Source: Bordetella petrii (GTDB lineage Bacteria > Pseudomonadota > Gammaproteobacteria > Burkholderiales > Burkholderiaceae_B). From it: a stretch of DNA of 64,000 bases. The notes beneath the pieces are model-generated. The model saw only the letters and a program-made list of their open reading frames with translations, searched no databases and had not been told where the DNA came from. Shown one piece after another: positions 54,451 through 63,380 of the stretch. The stretch lies in the NCBI GenBank assembly GCA_017745595.1, contig WMBV01000021.1:56590-120589 (forward strand). Reading direction: 5' to 3'. Each line of letters begins with the position of its first letter. Position 1 is the stretch's first letter. The translations under genes were made by a program, and so were the position numbers.

Positions 54451-54678
54451 CAGCAAAAGCGTCAATCATTACAGCATATTAAACCACGTTAAATTTAACT
54501 CATGCTAACCTGAGCGAGCCTTTATTTCGTTGTCAATGCCGTCTCGATACGGCCAGACCGTTTTCGCCGAAGCAGAGACTCCCCCACTCGCCTCCGCACT
54601 CCGCACGAAGTCACGAGCGATGTACACAGTCAAGGTCTTGACATAAACGACAATCAATATCCTGGGAAGGTGCAAACC

Positions 54679-55302
54679 ATGCCAGTGTGTACTGATGTTT
54701 CGCCACTTAGAATTGCAGTGTCCTTTGGCGCATGCACGCCAAGGCTCTCCGCTCTTTTGGCACTCCAGCGTGCCGAGGAACCCCAGACGCCGATACGGCT
54801 ACATGAGGTGGAGCTCGGCGAACAACTACACGGCTTGGCCTATGGTCGCTACCATGGCGGCCTAGCCCTCACCGATGCGCCCACTTCTGCACTTCGAGCA
54901 GAGGTCCTCTGGCATGATCAGCTAGCCCTCGCCATGCCCGCGTATTCGCCGCTGCGAGCGTATAACTCGGTGCCTTTGGAGGTGGCGGTGCGTCACCCGA
55001 TCATTCGTTGGCAAACACCGGCCTGTGAGCCTATCAGTACGCTGGTCGATTCGCTGGTCCAGCGCCAGCAGACAATCGGCTTTCGGGTTCAATCCTATGA
55101 ATTGATGGCGGTGCTTATTCGGGCTGGATATGGGTTTGGCATCGGCCTACAGTCCCACATAGTCAGATTGTGCGCGCCTCACATCGTCTCGCGCCCCTTG
55201 TCCGGCTGTCCTCAGGCACTGACTACCTATTTACTGCAGCCGGGCGGTGACGCAGCGCCCGCATTGGACAGACTTGCGAGACGGGGACGAGAACAGTTTT
55301 GA
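54679..55302 (+). CDS. LysR effector-binding domain without a DNA-binding domain
   Basis: A 207-aa protein homologous to the C-terminal co-inducer domain of LysR regulators (LRIAVSFGACTPRLSALLAL; RLHEVELGEQLHGLAYGRYH; ending ALTTYLLQPGG). The winged helix is absent. Its order and wording match the same domain of the LysR at 53239 (LRIALSDN ... EVPLTDQLRGLRDD ... ALTTYLLTP). GGAAGG lies 8 nt before the ATG at 54679, so it is a designed gene rather than a fragment. It may dimerise with and modulate the full LysR. Confidence 0.8.
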   Translation: MPVCTDVSPLRIAVSFGACTPRLSALLALQRAEEPQTPIRLHEVELGEQLHGLAYGRYHGGLALTDAPTSALRAEVLWHDQLALAMPAYSPLRAYNSVPLEVAVRHPIIRWQTPACEPISTLVDSLVQRQQTIGFRVQSYELMAVLIRAGYGFGIGLQSHIVRLCAPHIVSRPLSGCPQALTTYLLQPGGDAAPALDRLARRGREQF

Positions 55303-55575
55303 CGCGCTTTTTTTCCTGCCATATTTAATCATGGGCAGCGTTTCCTTCAGGCTTTGAAGGTCAAACCCATGGAACAGATGCAAAGTTTTCTAAAAGCTCT
55401 TCCGGAGCAATAATTTAGGCAAACTTTAAGCTTTGCACGTAATGTGCGTGTCATTCACTAAGAATTACATAGGTGCGTCGCACAGATGAGCATTGGCGTG
55501 GCCTAGCGAATTGCGGGATGACTATGGCGTGCATGGCTGGTTTCGCTCTATTACGCTCACAGGCTTACAGCGTTC
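55303..55575. other. Gap without a recognised gene
   Basis: No gene or strong hairpin is seen in this 273-bp, relatively AT-rich gap. It separates the LysR/XRE cluster from the aldo/keto reductase locus and probably includes the 3' ends of both transcripts. Confidence 0.4.
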
Positions 55576-56496
55576 TCATGGCAAGCGTACCGGTAGCGGA
55601 TTGAGTTCCGATTTTCTGTCTTCAAACAACTGGATCAGGTGATCCGCAACGGCCCGCACCCGCCGAGAGTGAGCGAGATCCGTGTGCAACACCAGCCAGA
55701 TCGGCTGATCCGCGCCTAACTCCGGCAGCAGGCAGACCAAGCCCACCTGCCGCGCCAGGTAATGCGGAAGCACCGCGAGCCCGAGGCCAGCGCTGGCAGC
55801 CGAGAGCTGCGCAGACAGCGTGTGCGTCTCCACCTTGCTCGGCTTGCCACGCAGCATTCGAGCCAACCACTTGGCTGCAGGCAAGTGGCTGTGGGACTCC
55901 GCCCAGCCGATGAAGTCGTCCTCATCGAACGCCGCAGCATCGATCCCTGCGCGGCGGGCCTCGACGTAGCCGCGAGCACCATATAGACCGAATCCGAACG
56001 TGCCCAAGCGTTTGATCGTGACGTTGCCTGCTTCGGGTTTGACCATCCGCACCGCTAGGTCGGCATCGCGTCGGTGCAGGTTGACCGTTTGCACCCCGCT
56101 GACGACTTCCACCCGCAGAGCCGGGTGCAACGCAAAGAGTCGGGGCAACGAGGGAATGATGAGCGGGTTGGCCAGGTTCTCCGCAGTGGCTAGACGAACG
56201 CAGCCGGCCACATGCCCTTGCTGCTGGGCCGCCTCGCCGAAAGCATGCCCGGCGTGCTCCAGCGCTTCCGCGTGCTCCAGCAGCGCTTCACCATCGTCGG
56301 TGAGCCGGTAGCCGCTCTGATGCCGGCTGAATAACGGCACGCCCAAGGCCGCTTCCAGGCGATCCAGCCGCCGCGACACAGTAGCAACACCCAGCGCCAG
56401 GGAGGTCGCCGCGCCGCTCAAGGTACCGTTGCGTGCAATCTCCAGGAAGACACGAGCGTCATCCCAGAGTAATGATGAGTGCTTATTTCCTTCCAT
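55576..56496 (-). CDS. LysR-family regulator of the adjacent reductase operon
   Basis: A 306-aa LysR protein. Its winged helix is FLEIARNGTLSGAATSLALG with VATVSRRLDRLEAALGVPLF. The effector domain (about residues 92-295) is of the CrgA/DsdC-like group typical of redox operon regulators. It is divergent from the aldo/keto reductase gene across an 84-bp gap holding a T-N11-A-type site, which is the standard arrangement for regulation of the neighbour. Confidence 0.92.
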   Translation of the reverse strand: MEGNKHSSLLWDDARVFLEIARNGTLSGAATSLALGVATVSRRLDRLEAALGVPLFSRHQSGYRLTDDGEALLEHAEALEHAGHAFGEAAQQQGHVAGCVRLATAENLANPLIIPSLPRLFALHPALRVEVVSGVQTVNLHRRDADLAVRMVKPEAGNVTIKRLGTFGFGLYGARGYVEARRAGIDAAAFDEDDFIGWAESHSHLPAAKWLARMLRGKPSKVETHTLSAQLSAASAGLGLAVLPHYLARQVGLVCLLPELGADQPIWLVLHTDLAHSRRVRAVADHLIQLFEDRKSELNPLPVRLP

Positions 56497-56521
56497 ATTT
56501 GGAAAACCAGATTCCGGTTTG

Positions 56522-56536
56522 ATCTATATATCAGAT
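56522..56536. promoter_or_regulatory. LysR-type operator between divergent genes
   Basis: ATCT-N7-AGAT (56522-56536) is a T-N11-A motif as bound by LysR proteins. It lies in the 84-bp gap between the LysR gene (starting at 56496, reverse) and the reductase gene (starting at 56581). Confidence 0.55.
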
Positions 56537-56580
56537 TAACTCGGAAGATCATACTTCCCGCATTTGTAGGAGAAAGTGTG

Positions 56581-57564
56581 ATGAAACGACGCAAACTCGG
56601 GGCCGACCTGGACGTTTCTGCCCTAGGTCTTGGCTGCATGGGCATGAGCGAGTTCTATGGTCCGCGCGATGATGAACTGGCCATGCGGACGCTGGCACAA
56701 GCCACGGAGATGGGGGTCGATTTCCTCGACACCGCGGACATCTACGGCCCGCACCATAACGAGGAGTTGATCGGCCGTTTTCTGGCAGCACATCGGCCCC
56801 AGGTACGCATCGCCACGAAGTTCGGCATCGTACGCAAGGCGGGCGAATACCGGCGCAGCATCGATAACACCCCGCCGTATGCCCGGCAATGCTGTGAAGC
56901 GTCGCTGCGCCGGCTCGGGGTCGAACAAATTGACCTCTACTACGTGCATCGCATCGACCCGGCCCATCCTATCGAGGAGACGATGGCTGGTCTCGCTCAA
57001 CTCGTGCAGCAGGGCAAGATCGCCCGCATCGGCCTGTGCGAAGTCAGTGCCACCACGCTACGACGCGCCCAAGCCGTGCATCCCGTAGCCGCGGTGCAGA
57101 CCGAGTACTCGCTGTGGACGCGGGATGTCGAAGCCGAGGTGTTGCCTGCGTGCCGTGAGTTGGGCATTGGCCTCGTAGCCTATTCGCCCTTGGGGCGTGG
57201 CTTTTTGACCGGCCGGTTCCAGAACGATGCGACGTTCGAGGACGGGGACTTTCGCGCCAGCCTGCCTCGTTTCCAGCCCGAGAACATCACCACCAACCGC
57301 TGCTTGGTGGACGCTGTCACCGCTCTGGCGGCCCGCAAGGCGTGCTCGACCGCACAGATCGCCTTGGCGTGGCTGCTAGCGCAAGGCGATGACATCGTGC
57401 CGATCCCTGGCACCCGGCGCATCGCCCACTTGCAAGACAACCTGGGCGCGTTGTCGGTCCGTCTGGAACCGGACGATCTTGCGGAACTGAATCGGGCGCT
57501 AGACGCGCTGCCGGTAGCAGGCGAGCGCTATACCGCCGAAGGCATGAAAGGAGTCAACGCATGA
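56581..57564 (+). CDS. Aldo/keto reductase
   Basis: A 327-aa NADPH-dependent reductase of the AKR superfamily, YajO/perakine-reductase-like group. The tetrad is visible as Asp50 and Tyr55 (FLDTADIYG), Lys80 (IATKFG) and His123 (YYVHRID). The C-terminal cofactor motif is IVPIPGTRR. The ATG at 56581 follows GTAGGAG. Substrates are small aldehydes or ketones. It overlaps the CMD-family gene by 4 nt, so both are made from one transcript under the divergent LysR. Confidence 0.95.
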   Translation: MKRRKLGADLDVSALGLGCMGMSEFYGPRDDELAMRTLAQATEMGVDFLDTADIYGPHHNEELIGRFLAAHRPQVRIATKFGIVRKAGEYRRSIDNTPPYARQCCEASLRRLGVEQIDLYYVHRIDPAHPIEETMAGLAQLVQQGKIARIGLCEVSATTLRRAQAVHPVAAVQTEYSLWTRDVEAEVLPACRELGIGLVAYSPLGRGFLTGRFQNDATFEDGDFRASLPRFQPENITTNRCLVDAVTALAARKACSTAQIALAWLLAQGDDIVPIPGTRRIAHLQDNLGALSVRLEPDDLAELNRALDALPVAGERYTAEGMKGVNA

Positions 57565-57965
57565 GCACCCCGACACCTGATCGGCGCGAACGGGCGCTGG
57601 CGCTACTGGCCCAACTGGACCCGCATGCACCCGCCAAGGTCACGGCCAATCTCGACGCGCTATCGGACGACTTCATTGAACTGGTGCTGGGTTTTGCCTT
57701 TGCCGATGTGGTGTCGCGCCCGGGCATTGACCTGCGCGTGCGCGAGATGCTCACCGTCGCGGCGTTGATGGCGATGGGCAATGCCCCCGGACAGCTCGAA
57801 TTCCACATCCGGGCGGCGCTGAACGTCGGCGTCAGCCGCGAAGAAATCATCGAAATTCTGCTCCAGATTGCCGTTTACGCCGGCGTCCCGGCGTGCATGA
57901 ACGGTATCAGTGCCGCGAAGAAAGCGCTTGCAACGCCTGCCGAGTGTCACTCCGACCAACAGTGA
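57561..57965 (+). CDS. Carboxymuconolactone-decarboxylase-family protein
   Basis: A 134-aa helical protein of the CMD family. RPGIDLRVREMLTVAALMAM and EFHIRAALNVGVSREEIIEI are the conserved helices. It has no CxxC pair, so it is of the gamma-CMD type rather than an AhpD-like peroxidase. It is coupled to the aldo/keto reductase (ATGA). Such two-gene units are common under LysR control and may detoxify lactones or carbonyls; the true substrate is unknown. Confidence 0.92.
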   Translation: MSTPTPDRRERALALLAQLDPHAPAKVTANLDALSDDFIELVLGFAFADVVSRPGIDLRVREMLTVAALMAMGNAPGQLEFHIRAALNVGVSREEIIEILLQIAVYAGVPACMNGISAAKKALATPAECHSDQQ

Positions 57966-57971
57966 AAACCC

Positions 57972-58433
57972 TTAATGCGAACGACTGAAAGCCACCGACG
58001 AATCAAACGGCTTGGCGCAGCCTTCGGGCTCCCCTGCCGGTGAAAGGTCAGGAGTCAATGGAGGCGCGGCCTCGATGTCTATGCTCGGCTCGATGGACTT
58101 AGGCATCGATTTGCCCGGCCTGGGAACGTATGCCCCACTAAATCCAGGCTTTGGACCATCAGGGTAAGCGCAGATGACGGCGTCCGCCGCCCCAGCGCTC
58201 AATGTCACATCGCCATCGTTGGTAACGTCTACGCCGCCTTGCTCAGCGCACCATCGGGAGTGACGTTGATTGGCCTCAGGAAGCTGCTGTGAACGTAGGA
58301 TTGTTCGCGACCCGTCCGAGTGCATGATGGCGTTCTCGGGAGCTTTCGCGCTCTCCGGTGCAGCTTGCGCCATCTGGGTGCACATGCAACATGTCATTGC
58401 GACGAGTCCTGCGAAGTTCACCTTCGATTCCAC
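57972..58433 (-). CDS. Exported protein with paired cysteines, unknown function
   Basis: A 153-aa protein. The start is GTG (58433) with GGGGAGG 5-6 nt upstream. The signal peptide MESKVNFAGLVAMTCCMCTQ ends near AQA (residues 22-24). The mature part has three cysteines (RWCAEQ, DAVICAYPD, EGCAKP) and a proline-rich C-terminus. A FSGAYVPRPGKSMPKSIEPS stretch resembles surface-exposed loops, but no family is recognised. It lies between the CMD gene and the TonB receptor, on the receptor's strand. Confidence 0.65.
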   Translation of the reverse strand: MESKVNFAGLVAMTCCMCTQMAQAAPESAKAPENAIMHSDGSRTILRSQQLPEANQRHSRWCAEQGGVDVTNDGDVTLSAGAADAVICAYPDGPKPGFSGAYVPRPGKSMPKSIEPSIDIEAAPPLTPDLSPAGEPEGCAKPFDSSVAFSRSH

Positions 58434-58716
58434 AGTAGCCTCCCCTTAAGTATTGGTAGGAGAATTTGGGGAGATATTCCGAACCACCAGCTTGAACGAG
58501 TCGAACGAAACATTAGCGATCGGCGATGACAAAGTAGTGAACTGTAAGGGTTGGTGCTGAAGCACCGAGACCAAACGGGATCCGCCTACGGTTCATCGCC
58601 TGTGGTAAAGCTCCAGCGCATACACGGTGCCTTCCATTTCGGCATGTTGGATTAGCCCGTGCTGTTAGGCGAAACCGTTCAGGCCTTTCCTCGATAGTCC
58701 AGGGGGCTAACGGGTT
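58434..58716. other. Gap downstream of the receptor gene
   Basis: No intact gene lies in this 283-bp gap. A GGTGCT/AGCACC hairpin lies near 58553. A short reverse stretch reading HAEMEGTVYALELYHRR ends near 58590 and looks like a coding remnant without a start. Confidence 0.35.
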
Positions 58717-61185
58717 TCAGAAGGCGATGCTTGCAGAAAGGGTCAGCGTGCGCGGTGAACCGAGCGCGAAGGCCCCCCATTGCGACACCCCCGACCAGTA
58801 TTTCCGGTTGAAGGCATTTTGCAGATTCAACTGGAATATCACATCCCGGTCCTGTATCACCGAGGCATAGCGCGCGCCGAAATCCACCCGTGTCCAGGCG
58901 GGCAGCGTCGCGCTGTTGGCCTGGTCGACATATTGCCTGCCCGAGTGGATCACCCCCGAAGTCAGGGTCAGTCCTCTTACCCAGGGAAGGTCCCATTCCG
59001 CGCCGAGCGTGGCATGCCAGCGTGGCACGCCTACCGGACGGTTGCCCTGAATGGCCGGGTCGGCTGTTCGCACCAGGGTGGCGTCCAGCCACGTGATGCC
59101 TCCCAGCAGGCGCAGGCCCCGGGCCGGCTCTCCCTGGATGCTCAGTTCGATGCCCCGGTTGCGCTGTTTGCCATTCACCCCGAAGACGCCGTCGTTCAGA
59201 TAGCCGCTGGGCTTGGTGATCTGGAATGCGCTGAGGGTGGCGCGCACGGTTTCCCAGTCGGCCTTGATTCCGACTTCATATTGCTTGGACTTGTATGGCG
59301 CGAGCATCTCGCCGGCGTTGCTGGCAGTTTGGGGCGCGACGTCACCTTTGGACAGGCCTTCGATATAACTGCCATAAACCATGGTCGAGGCCGTCGGCCT
59401 CAAGATCAGCCCGACCGATGGGGTCCATGCGTCTTTTTGGTAGCGGCTGGTATGTGCGCCGCTGACACGGTCCCAGTTATCGGCTTCGATGCGCTGGTGG
59501 CGTACGCCTGCGATGATCTGTACGCGGTCATCCAGCACCGACACGGTATCCGAGAGCGCAATGCTGTTCAACCGCGAGCGGGCAATCCGCGGCAGGCTAT
59601 CGGGCTTCTCGACATCCTGCGCAGGATAGCGCACCGGCCGGTAGAGATTTGACGACACTGGCGCGCCATCTGTACTGTTCTGATAATTAGTAACTTCCAA
59701 CACAGTGGCTTGTAGGGTTGCAGCATGGCGGACTGGGCCGGTTTCGAAACTCAGGCGTGCGCCGGCTGAAGCGGTGTCGCGGCGCACCTCGAAAAGCGCA
59801 TAGCGCGGTGTGCTGACGAAGTCGCCGTTATCGTCTACAAACGTCATTTGCTGGTCGTACAGCCGATTGACGCGCGAATTGCCATGGCCCGCATTGGCAA
59901 AGAGGGCCACGCGGTCATTGAGGTCATACTGCAGGTCCAGCAGCATGGAGCGGTCTCGCAGTTCGGACCAGCCCCATTCCTGGGTCGGATTGGTACGGCC
60001 GTCGGGGGCGGCCGGTACGGACACCCCATTGGCTACCGAGTACACACGAGACGGGGCGTCCCAATCTTCGTCTTGCAGAATCAGATCGAGGCTGGCTTTC
60101 AGCTTTACGCCACGGTAATCCAATGCCATCGCTCCCACGGATATCTTGCGATGCTGGTGATCCACCGCGGTATCTCCCTGCTCGTGGCTGCCGTTCAAGC
60201 GGATACCCCATCGGCCATCCTCGCCGAATCGCCGACCCAGATCGAACTGGCCACCCAGCACCGAACGCTGCGCGTAACTCGCACCTACCCGGCTGATGGG
60301 AACATCGCCAGCACGCTTGGGCACGATATTGATGACTCCGCCGACGCCGCCATCGGGCGACATGCCGTACAACAGCCCGGTGGCGCCTTTGAGCACTTCG
60401 ACGCGCTCGATATACGGGGTAAAAGCACGGTAGTTTGGTGCCACGCCATAGACGCCATTGAAGGCGATCTCGCCGACATTTCCTTCGGCGATCGGGAAAC
60501 CGCGGATCGAATACGAATCAACCATACCCCCTGTCTGGCTGACGGCGACCGAGGCATCGTAGGCCAGCGCGTCGGCGACTGTCGTGGCATGCTGGCCTCG
60601 CAGGAAGTCCTCGGTATAACTTACCAAACTGAACGGCAGGTCCATGGCGTCCTGGTCGCCAAGCAGGCCGGCGCGTCCCCCGCGCGCGGTTTGTCCGCCA
60701 GGCAGTGGCTCGGGCAGTCCTTGGGGGGCGCTACCGCCTGTGATTGTGATCGCTTCCAGCATGGTCGTGCCATTACCTTGCGCATCAGGCGGAAGGGCTC
60801 GCAATACATAGACATTTCCCGTGCCCGCCACAGCCTCCAGGCCCGAGCCGGCGAGTAGCCGGGAAAAGCCCTCGCGCACGGTGTAGCTTCCCTTCAGGCC
60901 GCGCGAGGTCCTCCCTTGCACCAGTGCGGGCGCGACCGTAATGCTTACCCCCGCCTTCGCCGCGAAACTGGCTAGCGCTTCGTCCAGGTTGCCCGCGGGA
61001 ATCTCGTAGGTGGCGTGCGCCTGCTGGTTTCCTGCAGGATCGAGCAGGTTTGCCTGCTGTGCGTGGGCCAGGCCGGCAGAGCAGGCCAATATAAGCAGGG
61101 CCCGGAACGCCGTGTTCAGGGGCGTGAATGACGTAGCGCCTTCTACGATGCGGGAGACGGGTACTGCGAGGGGACGACGGACCAT
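58717..61185 (-). CDS. TonB-dependent siderophore receptor with signalling domain
   Basis: An 822-aa outer-membrane transducer. The signal peptide ends near GLAHAQ (about residue 43). The N-terminal STN signalling domain (about residues 58-128: IPAGNLDEALASFAAKAGV, YTVREGFSRLLAGSGLEA) is followed by a plug domain (about residues 180-300: DSYSIRGFPI, EVLKGATGLLYGM). A beta-barrel ends in phenylalanine (LSASIAF). With FecI and FecR upstream it forms a cell-surface signalling set that induces itself when its ferric siderophore binds. It lies downstream of fecR by 130 nt. Confidence 0.95.
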   Translation of the reverse strand: MVRRPLAVPVSRIVEGATSFTPLNTAFRALLILACSAGLAHAQQANLLDPAGNQQAHATYEIPAGNLDEALASFAAKAGVSITVAPALVQGRTSRGLKGSYTVREGFSRLLAGSGLEAVAGTGNVYVLRALPPDAQGNGTTMLEAITITGGSAPQGLPEPLPGGQTARGGRAGLLGDQDAMDLPFSLVSYTEDFLRGQHATTVADALAYDASVAVSQTGGMVDSYSIRGFPIAEGNVGEIAFNGVYGVAPNYRAFTPYIERVEVLKGATGLLYGMSPDGGVGGVINIVPKRAGDVPISRVGASYAQRSVLGGQFDLGRRFGEDGRWGIRLNGSHEQGDTAVDHQHRKISVGAMALDYRGVKLKASLDLILQDEDWDAPSRVYSVANGVSVPAAPDGRTNPTQEWGWSELRDRSMLLDLQYDLNDRVALFANAGHGNSRVNRLYDQQMTFVDDNGDFVSTPRYALFEVRRDTASAGARLSFETGPVRHAATLQATVLEVTNYQNSTDGAPVSSNLYRPVRYPAQDVEKPDSLPRIARSRLNSIALSDTVSVLDDRVQIIAGVRHQRIEADNWDRVSGAHTSRYQKDAWTPSVGLILRPTASTMVYGSYIEGLSKGDVAPQTASNAGEMLAPYKSKQYEVGIKADWETVRATLSAFQITKPSGYLNDGVFGVNGKQRNRGIELSIQGEPARGLRLLGGITWLDATLVRTADPAIQGNRPVGVPRWHATLGAEWDLPWVRGLTLTSGVIHSGRQYVDQANSATLPAWTRVDFGARYASVIQDRDVIFQLNLQNAFNRKYWSGVSQWGAFALGSPRTLTLSASIAF

Positions 61186-61260
61186 AATTTGTACTCTCTC
61201 GTGTGAATTTGCAGAAATTGCATTGCCTATAGGGCTTCACACGCGAAAGACGAAAAAGTG

Positions 61261-61272
61261 CCAGCCGGCTGG
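61261..61272. promoter_or_regulatory. Palindrome in the receptor promoter region
   Basis: CCAGCCGGCTGG is a perfect 12-bp palindrome in the 130-nt gap between fecR and the receptor gene. The region should contain the FecI-dependent promoter; a CGTC (reverse strand, near 61250) could be part of its -10 element, but I cannot fix the -35. Confidence 0.35.
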
Positions 61273-61315
61273 TCGATAATTTGTAACGCCCATCGAGGTC
61301 TTGACGCGGACAGGT

Positions 61316-62299
61316 TTAGGTTGCCGCCGCTTCCACCGTGACCCAGTAGCGTGTGCGGTAACGAATCACGACCGGCAGCGCACGCGCCAAGCTGTCGAGC
61401 ACGGCGCCGGTATCGCGCAATTGGAACGCGCCCGAGATGCGCAGGTCGGCAACAGCGGGGTCGCAGCGCACCACGCCAGGGCGATAGCGTTCCAGTTCAG
61501 CGAGGAACTCCGCTAGTGGCATGTTCCGGACCCGCAATACGCCCCTTGTCCAGTCTTCGGCCTCTACAGTGACTGCCCCGGGGTTGGCGGTCTCCTGGTC
61601 CGAGAAATCAGTCTGCTCGCCCGCAAACAGTGTTGCGCGATGATGGGCAAGGCGAGGATGGATTTCCACGGCTCCAGCGAACACCGCTACATGGCTGCGC
61701 TGGGCGTCCCGCTCTTTGACCAGGAAACGGGTGCCGAGCGGGACTAACCGGCCGTGCCGCGTTTCCACCACCAGTGCTCGATGATTCAAATCCTCGCGGC
61801 GGACGACATCCTGAGCAGTTTCGACCAGGATCTCGCCGGCCCGCAGCCGTATCAGGCGTTCAGTTGCACCATAGGCGACGTCAATGGCACTAGCGGTATT
61901 GAGCGTGACGCGAGTGCCGTCGGCCAAGCGAACTTCGCGCACCTCCCCGGTGGCCGTGTGATAGTCAGCAAGCCAGCCGATGGCCGGCAGGGTACGCCAC
62001 GCCAGCCATACCGCCGGCGGTGCGATCAGGATGGCTGCTAAGGTTTTGATGGCGGTGCGTCGTTCCATACGAGCGGGACGGCCCAATATCTGGAGCGCCA
62101 TACTTTTCGGCAAATGCTCCAGCATGTCCCCGAGCTGACGGGCGCGCTGCCAGGCGAGTTCGTGTGCGATATCGGCTTCTCGCCAGGCATCGAGACGAGC
62201 CTCATCGGCGGGCGAAGCCCGGCCTGATCGCATCAGCAGAAACCACTCTGCTGCTTTACGGGCGACGGTCGCACTGATGGTGTTGTTCGATGCGCTCAT
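61316..62299 (-). CDS. fecR: FecR-family anti-sigma factor
   Basis: A 327-aa protein. The N-terminal DUF4880-type sigma-binding part (AAEWFLLMRSGRASPADEAR, WREADIAHELAWQRARQLGD) is followed by a membrane segment near residue 90 (AAILIAPPAVWLAWRTLPAI) and the periplasmic FecR domain (VRLADGTRVTLNTASAI; LVPLGTRFLVKER). The ATG at 62299 overlaps the sigma-gene stop as ATGA. A start at 62317 (six extra residues) is possible. It transmits the receptor signal to FecI. Confidence 0.93.
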   Translation of the reverse strand: MSASNNTISATVARKAAEWFLLMRSGRASPADEARLDAWREADIAHELAWQRARQLGDMLEHLPKSMALQILGRPARMERRTAIKTLAAILIAPPAVWLAWRTLPAIGWLADYHTATGEVREVRLADGTRVTLNTASAIDVAYGATERLIRLRAGEILVETAQDVVRREDLNHRALVVETRHGRLVPLGTRFLVKERDAQRSHVAVFAGAVEIHPRLAHHRATLFAGEQTDFSDQETANPGAVTVEAEDWTRGVLRVRNMPLAEFLAELERYRPGVVRCDPAVADLRISGAFQLRDTGAVLDSLARALPVVIRYRTRYWVTVEAAAT

Positions 62300-62847
62300 G
62301 CCATCAGAAGGATGCATCGCGCCAGCGCGTCAGTGACGTACCGCTTGACAGTGCGCTCGCTGACTGCCAACTGCCTAGCGATCTCCGCGTAGGGCAGGCC
62401 TTCCAGTTGGGCCATCAAGAAGGCGGAACGTAATTTGGGTGTCAGACTGTCGAGCAAGGCGTCGATCTCTTGTAGGCTTTCAAGAATGATCAGTCGTTGC
62501 TCTTCCGATGCAACGCTCGGCTGGGGCATCGTCGCCAGCACGTCGAGGTAGGCTTGCTCTAGGGAACGCCGCCGGTAGAAGTTACTAACGAGGCGTTTAG
62601 CAATGATGGTGAGGTAGGCCCGCGGCTCGTTCAGGTGCCAACCTGCCTGTCTTTCGGGAGTATGCGCTGGCGCGGCCAAGATGCGCACGAACGTATCGTG
62701 AGCCAATTCGGCGGCATCGGACGAATTGCCGAGCTTACGGCGCAAATAGGCTTGCAGCCACCCGTGGTGGTCGCAGTAGAGCGTTTCGACACTAAGGTGG
62801 GAAGCTGGGTCCGACACGATCCGCGGCTGCCGGAACTCGGCAACCAT
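62296..62847 (-). CDS. fecI: FecI-family ECF sigma factor
   Basis: A 183-aa ECF sigma factor. Region 2 (AELAHDTFVRILAAP; YLTIIAKRLVSNFYRRR) and region 4 (LTPKLRSAFLMAQLEGLPYA; RQLAVSERTVKRYVTDAL) are complete. The start is the ATG at 62847, just downstream of a Fur-like site. It should direct transcription of the receptor gene, and FecR follows by overlap. The set is the usual iron-starvation-inducible order fecI-fecR-receptor. Confidence 0.95.
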   Translation of the reverse strand: MVAEFRQPRIVSDPASHLSVETLYCDHHGWLQAYLRRKLGNSSDAAELAHDTFVRILAAPAHTPERQAGWHLNEPRAYLTIIAKRLVSNFYRRRSLEQAYLDVLATMPQPSVASEEQRLIILESLQEIDALLDSLTPKLRSAFLMAQLEGLPYAEIARQLAVSERTVKRYVTDALARCILLMA

Positions 62848-62860
62848 CCATATAAATATT

Positions 62861-62884
62861 GAATAAGAATTAATATCAATTATC
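62861..62884 (-). promoter_or_regulatory. Fur-box-like site upstream of fecI
   Basis: On the minus strand the sequence GATAATTGATATTAATTC followed by TTATTC (62884-62861) fits the repeated GATAAT/ATTATC pattern of Fur sites. It lies 14 nt before the fecI start. It would repress fecI when iron is plentiful. Confidence 0.65.
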
Positions 62885-62918
62885 GTTTCAATCCCCTATT
62901 TTTTCAACTGCACTTCAT

Positions 62919-63380
62919 ATGCCAGTGAAGCAAGCGGGCGCAGTTTTCCCGATTTCGCCTTATTTCAGAAGGTTTGATCGTCCCCAGCCGTTGAATTCTG
63001 GAAGAAAGACGCAGTCGCGTATTGTTCGAACGGCAGACAGGCGGTGCTACGCGTTTCGATGTATTCGCCATCGTTATCGCGAAACACTACCGGCACGTGC
63101 TTCTTGGGATCGCCTTGATATCACCAATGCAGCCTTCCACGGCACGTGTCGCATCTGGGCGCTCAATCCTGGGCGTAACAAGGCAGTCAATGATGATCTG
63201 CAGTTCGAAGGAAAATTCGAGGTGAGCGGCATCAAGCATGATCTGTTGATTGCGTTCGATGCCATGAAGCAGCACGGCGACAAGGATTTCTACGCGGCAG
63301 CACTTCCACAAAGGCGCATCATCGTACGTTCGTCCCTATATGGTCGGAACGGAAAATCAGTGATCACAGCGTGGGGATAG
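62919..63380 (+). CDS. Possible protein of unknown function
   Basis: A 153-aa open frame whose second half (DLQFEGKFEVSGIKHDLLIA and FDAMKQHGDKDFYAAALPQR) looks like a real globular protein. The first half (arginine-rich, frame-inconsistent) does not. The ATG at 62919 lacks a clear ribosome-binding site, and a protein-like stretch in a neighbouring frame (around 63000-63110) hints at a frameshift. It is probably a decayed or mis-started gene. No family is recognised. Confidence 0.35.
   Translation: MPVKQAGAVFPISPYFRRFDRPQPLNSGRKTQSRIVRTADRRCYAFRCIRHRYRETLPARASWDRLDITNAAFHGTCRIWALNPGRNKAVNDDLQFEGKFEVSGIKHDLLIAFDAMKQHGDKDFYAAALPQRRIIVRSSLYGRNGKSVITAWG

Noticed and set aside
57561..57965. AhpD-type peroxidase assignment
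   Set aside because: The CxxC pair required for AhpD activity is absent.
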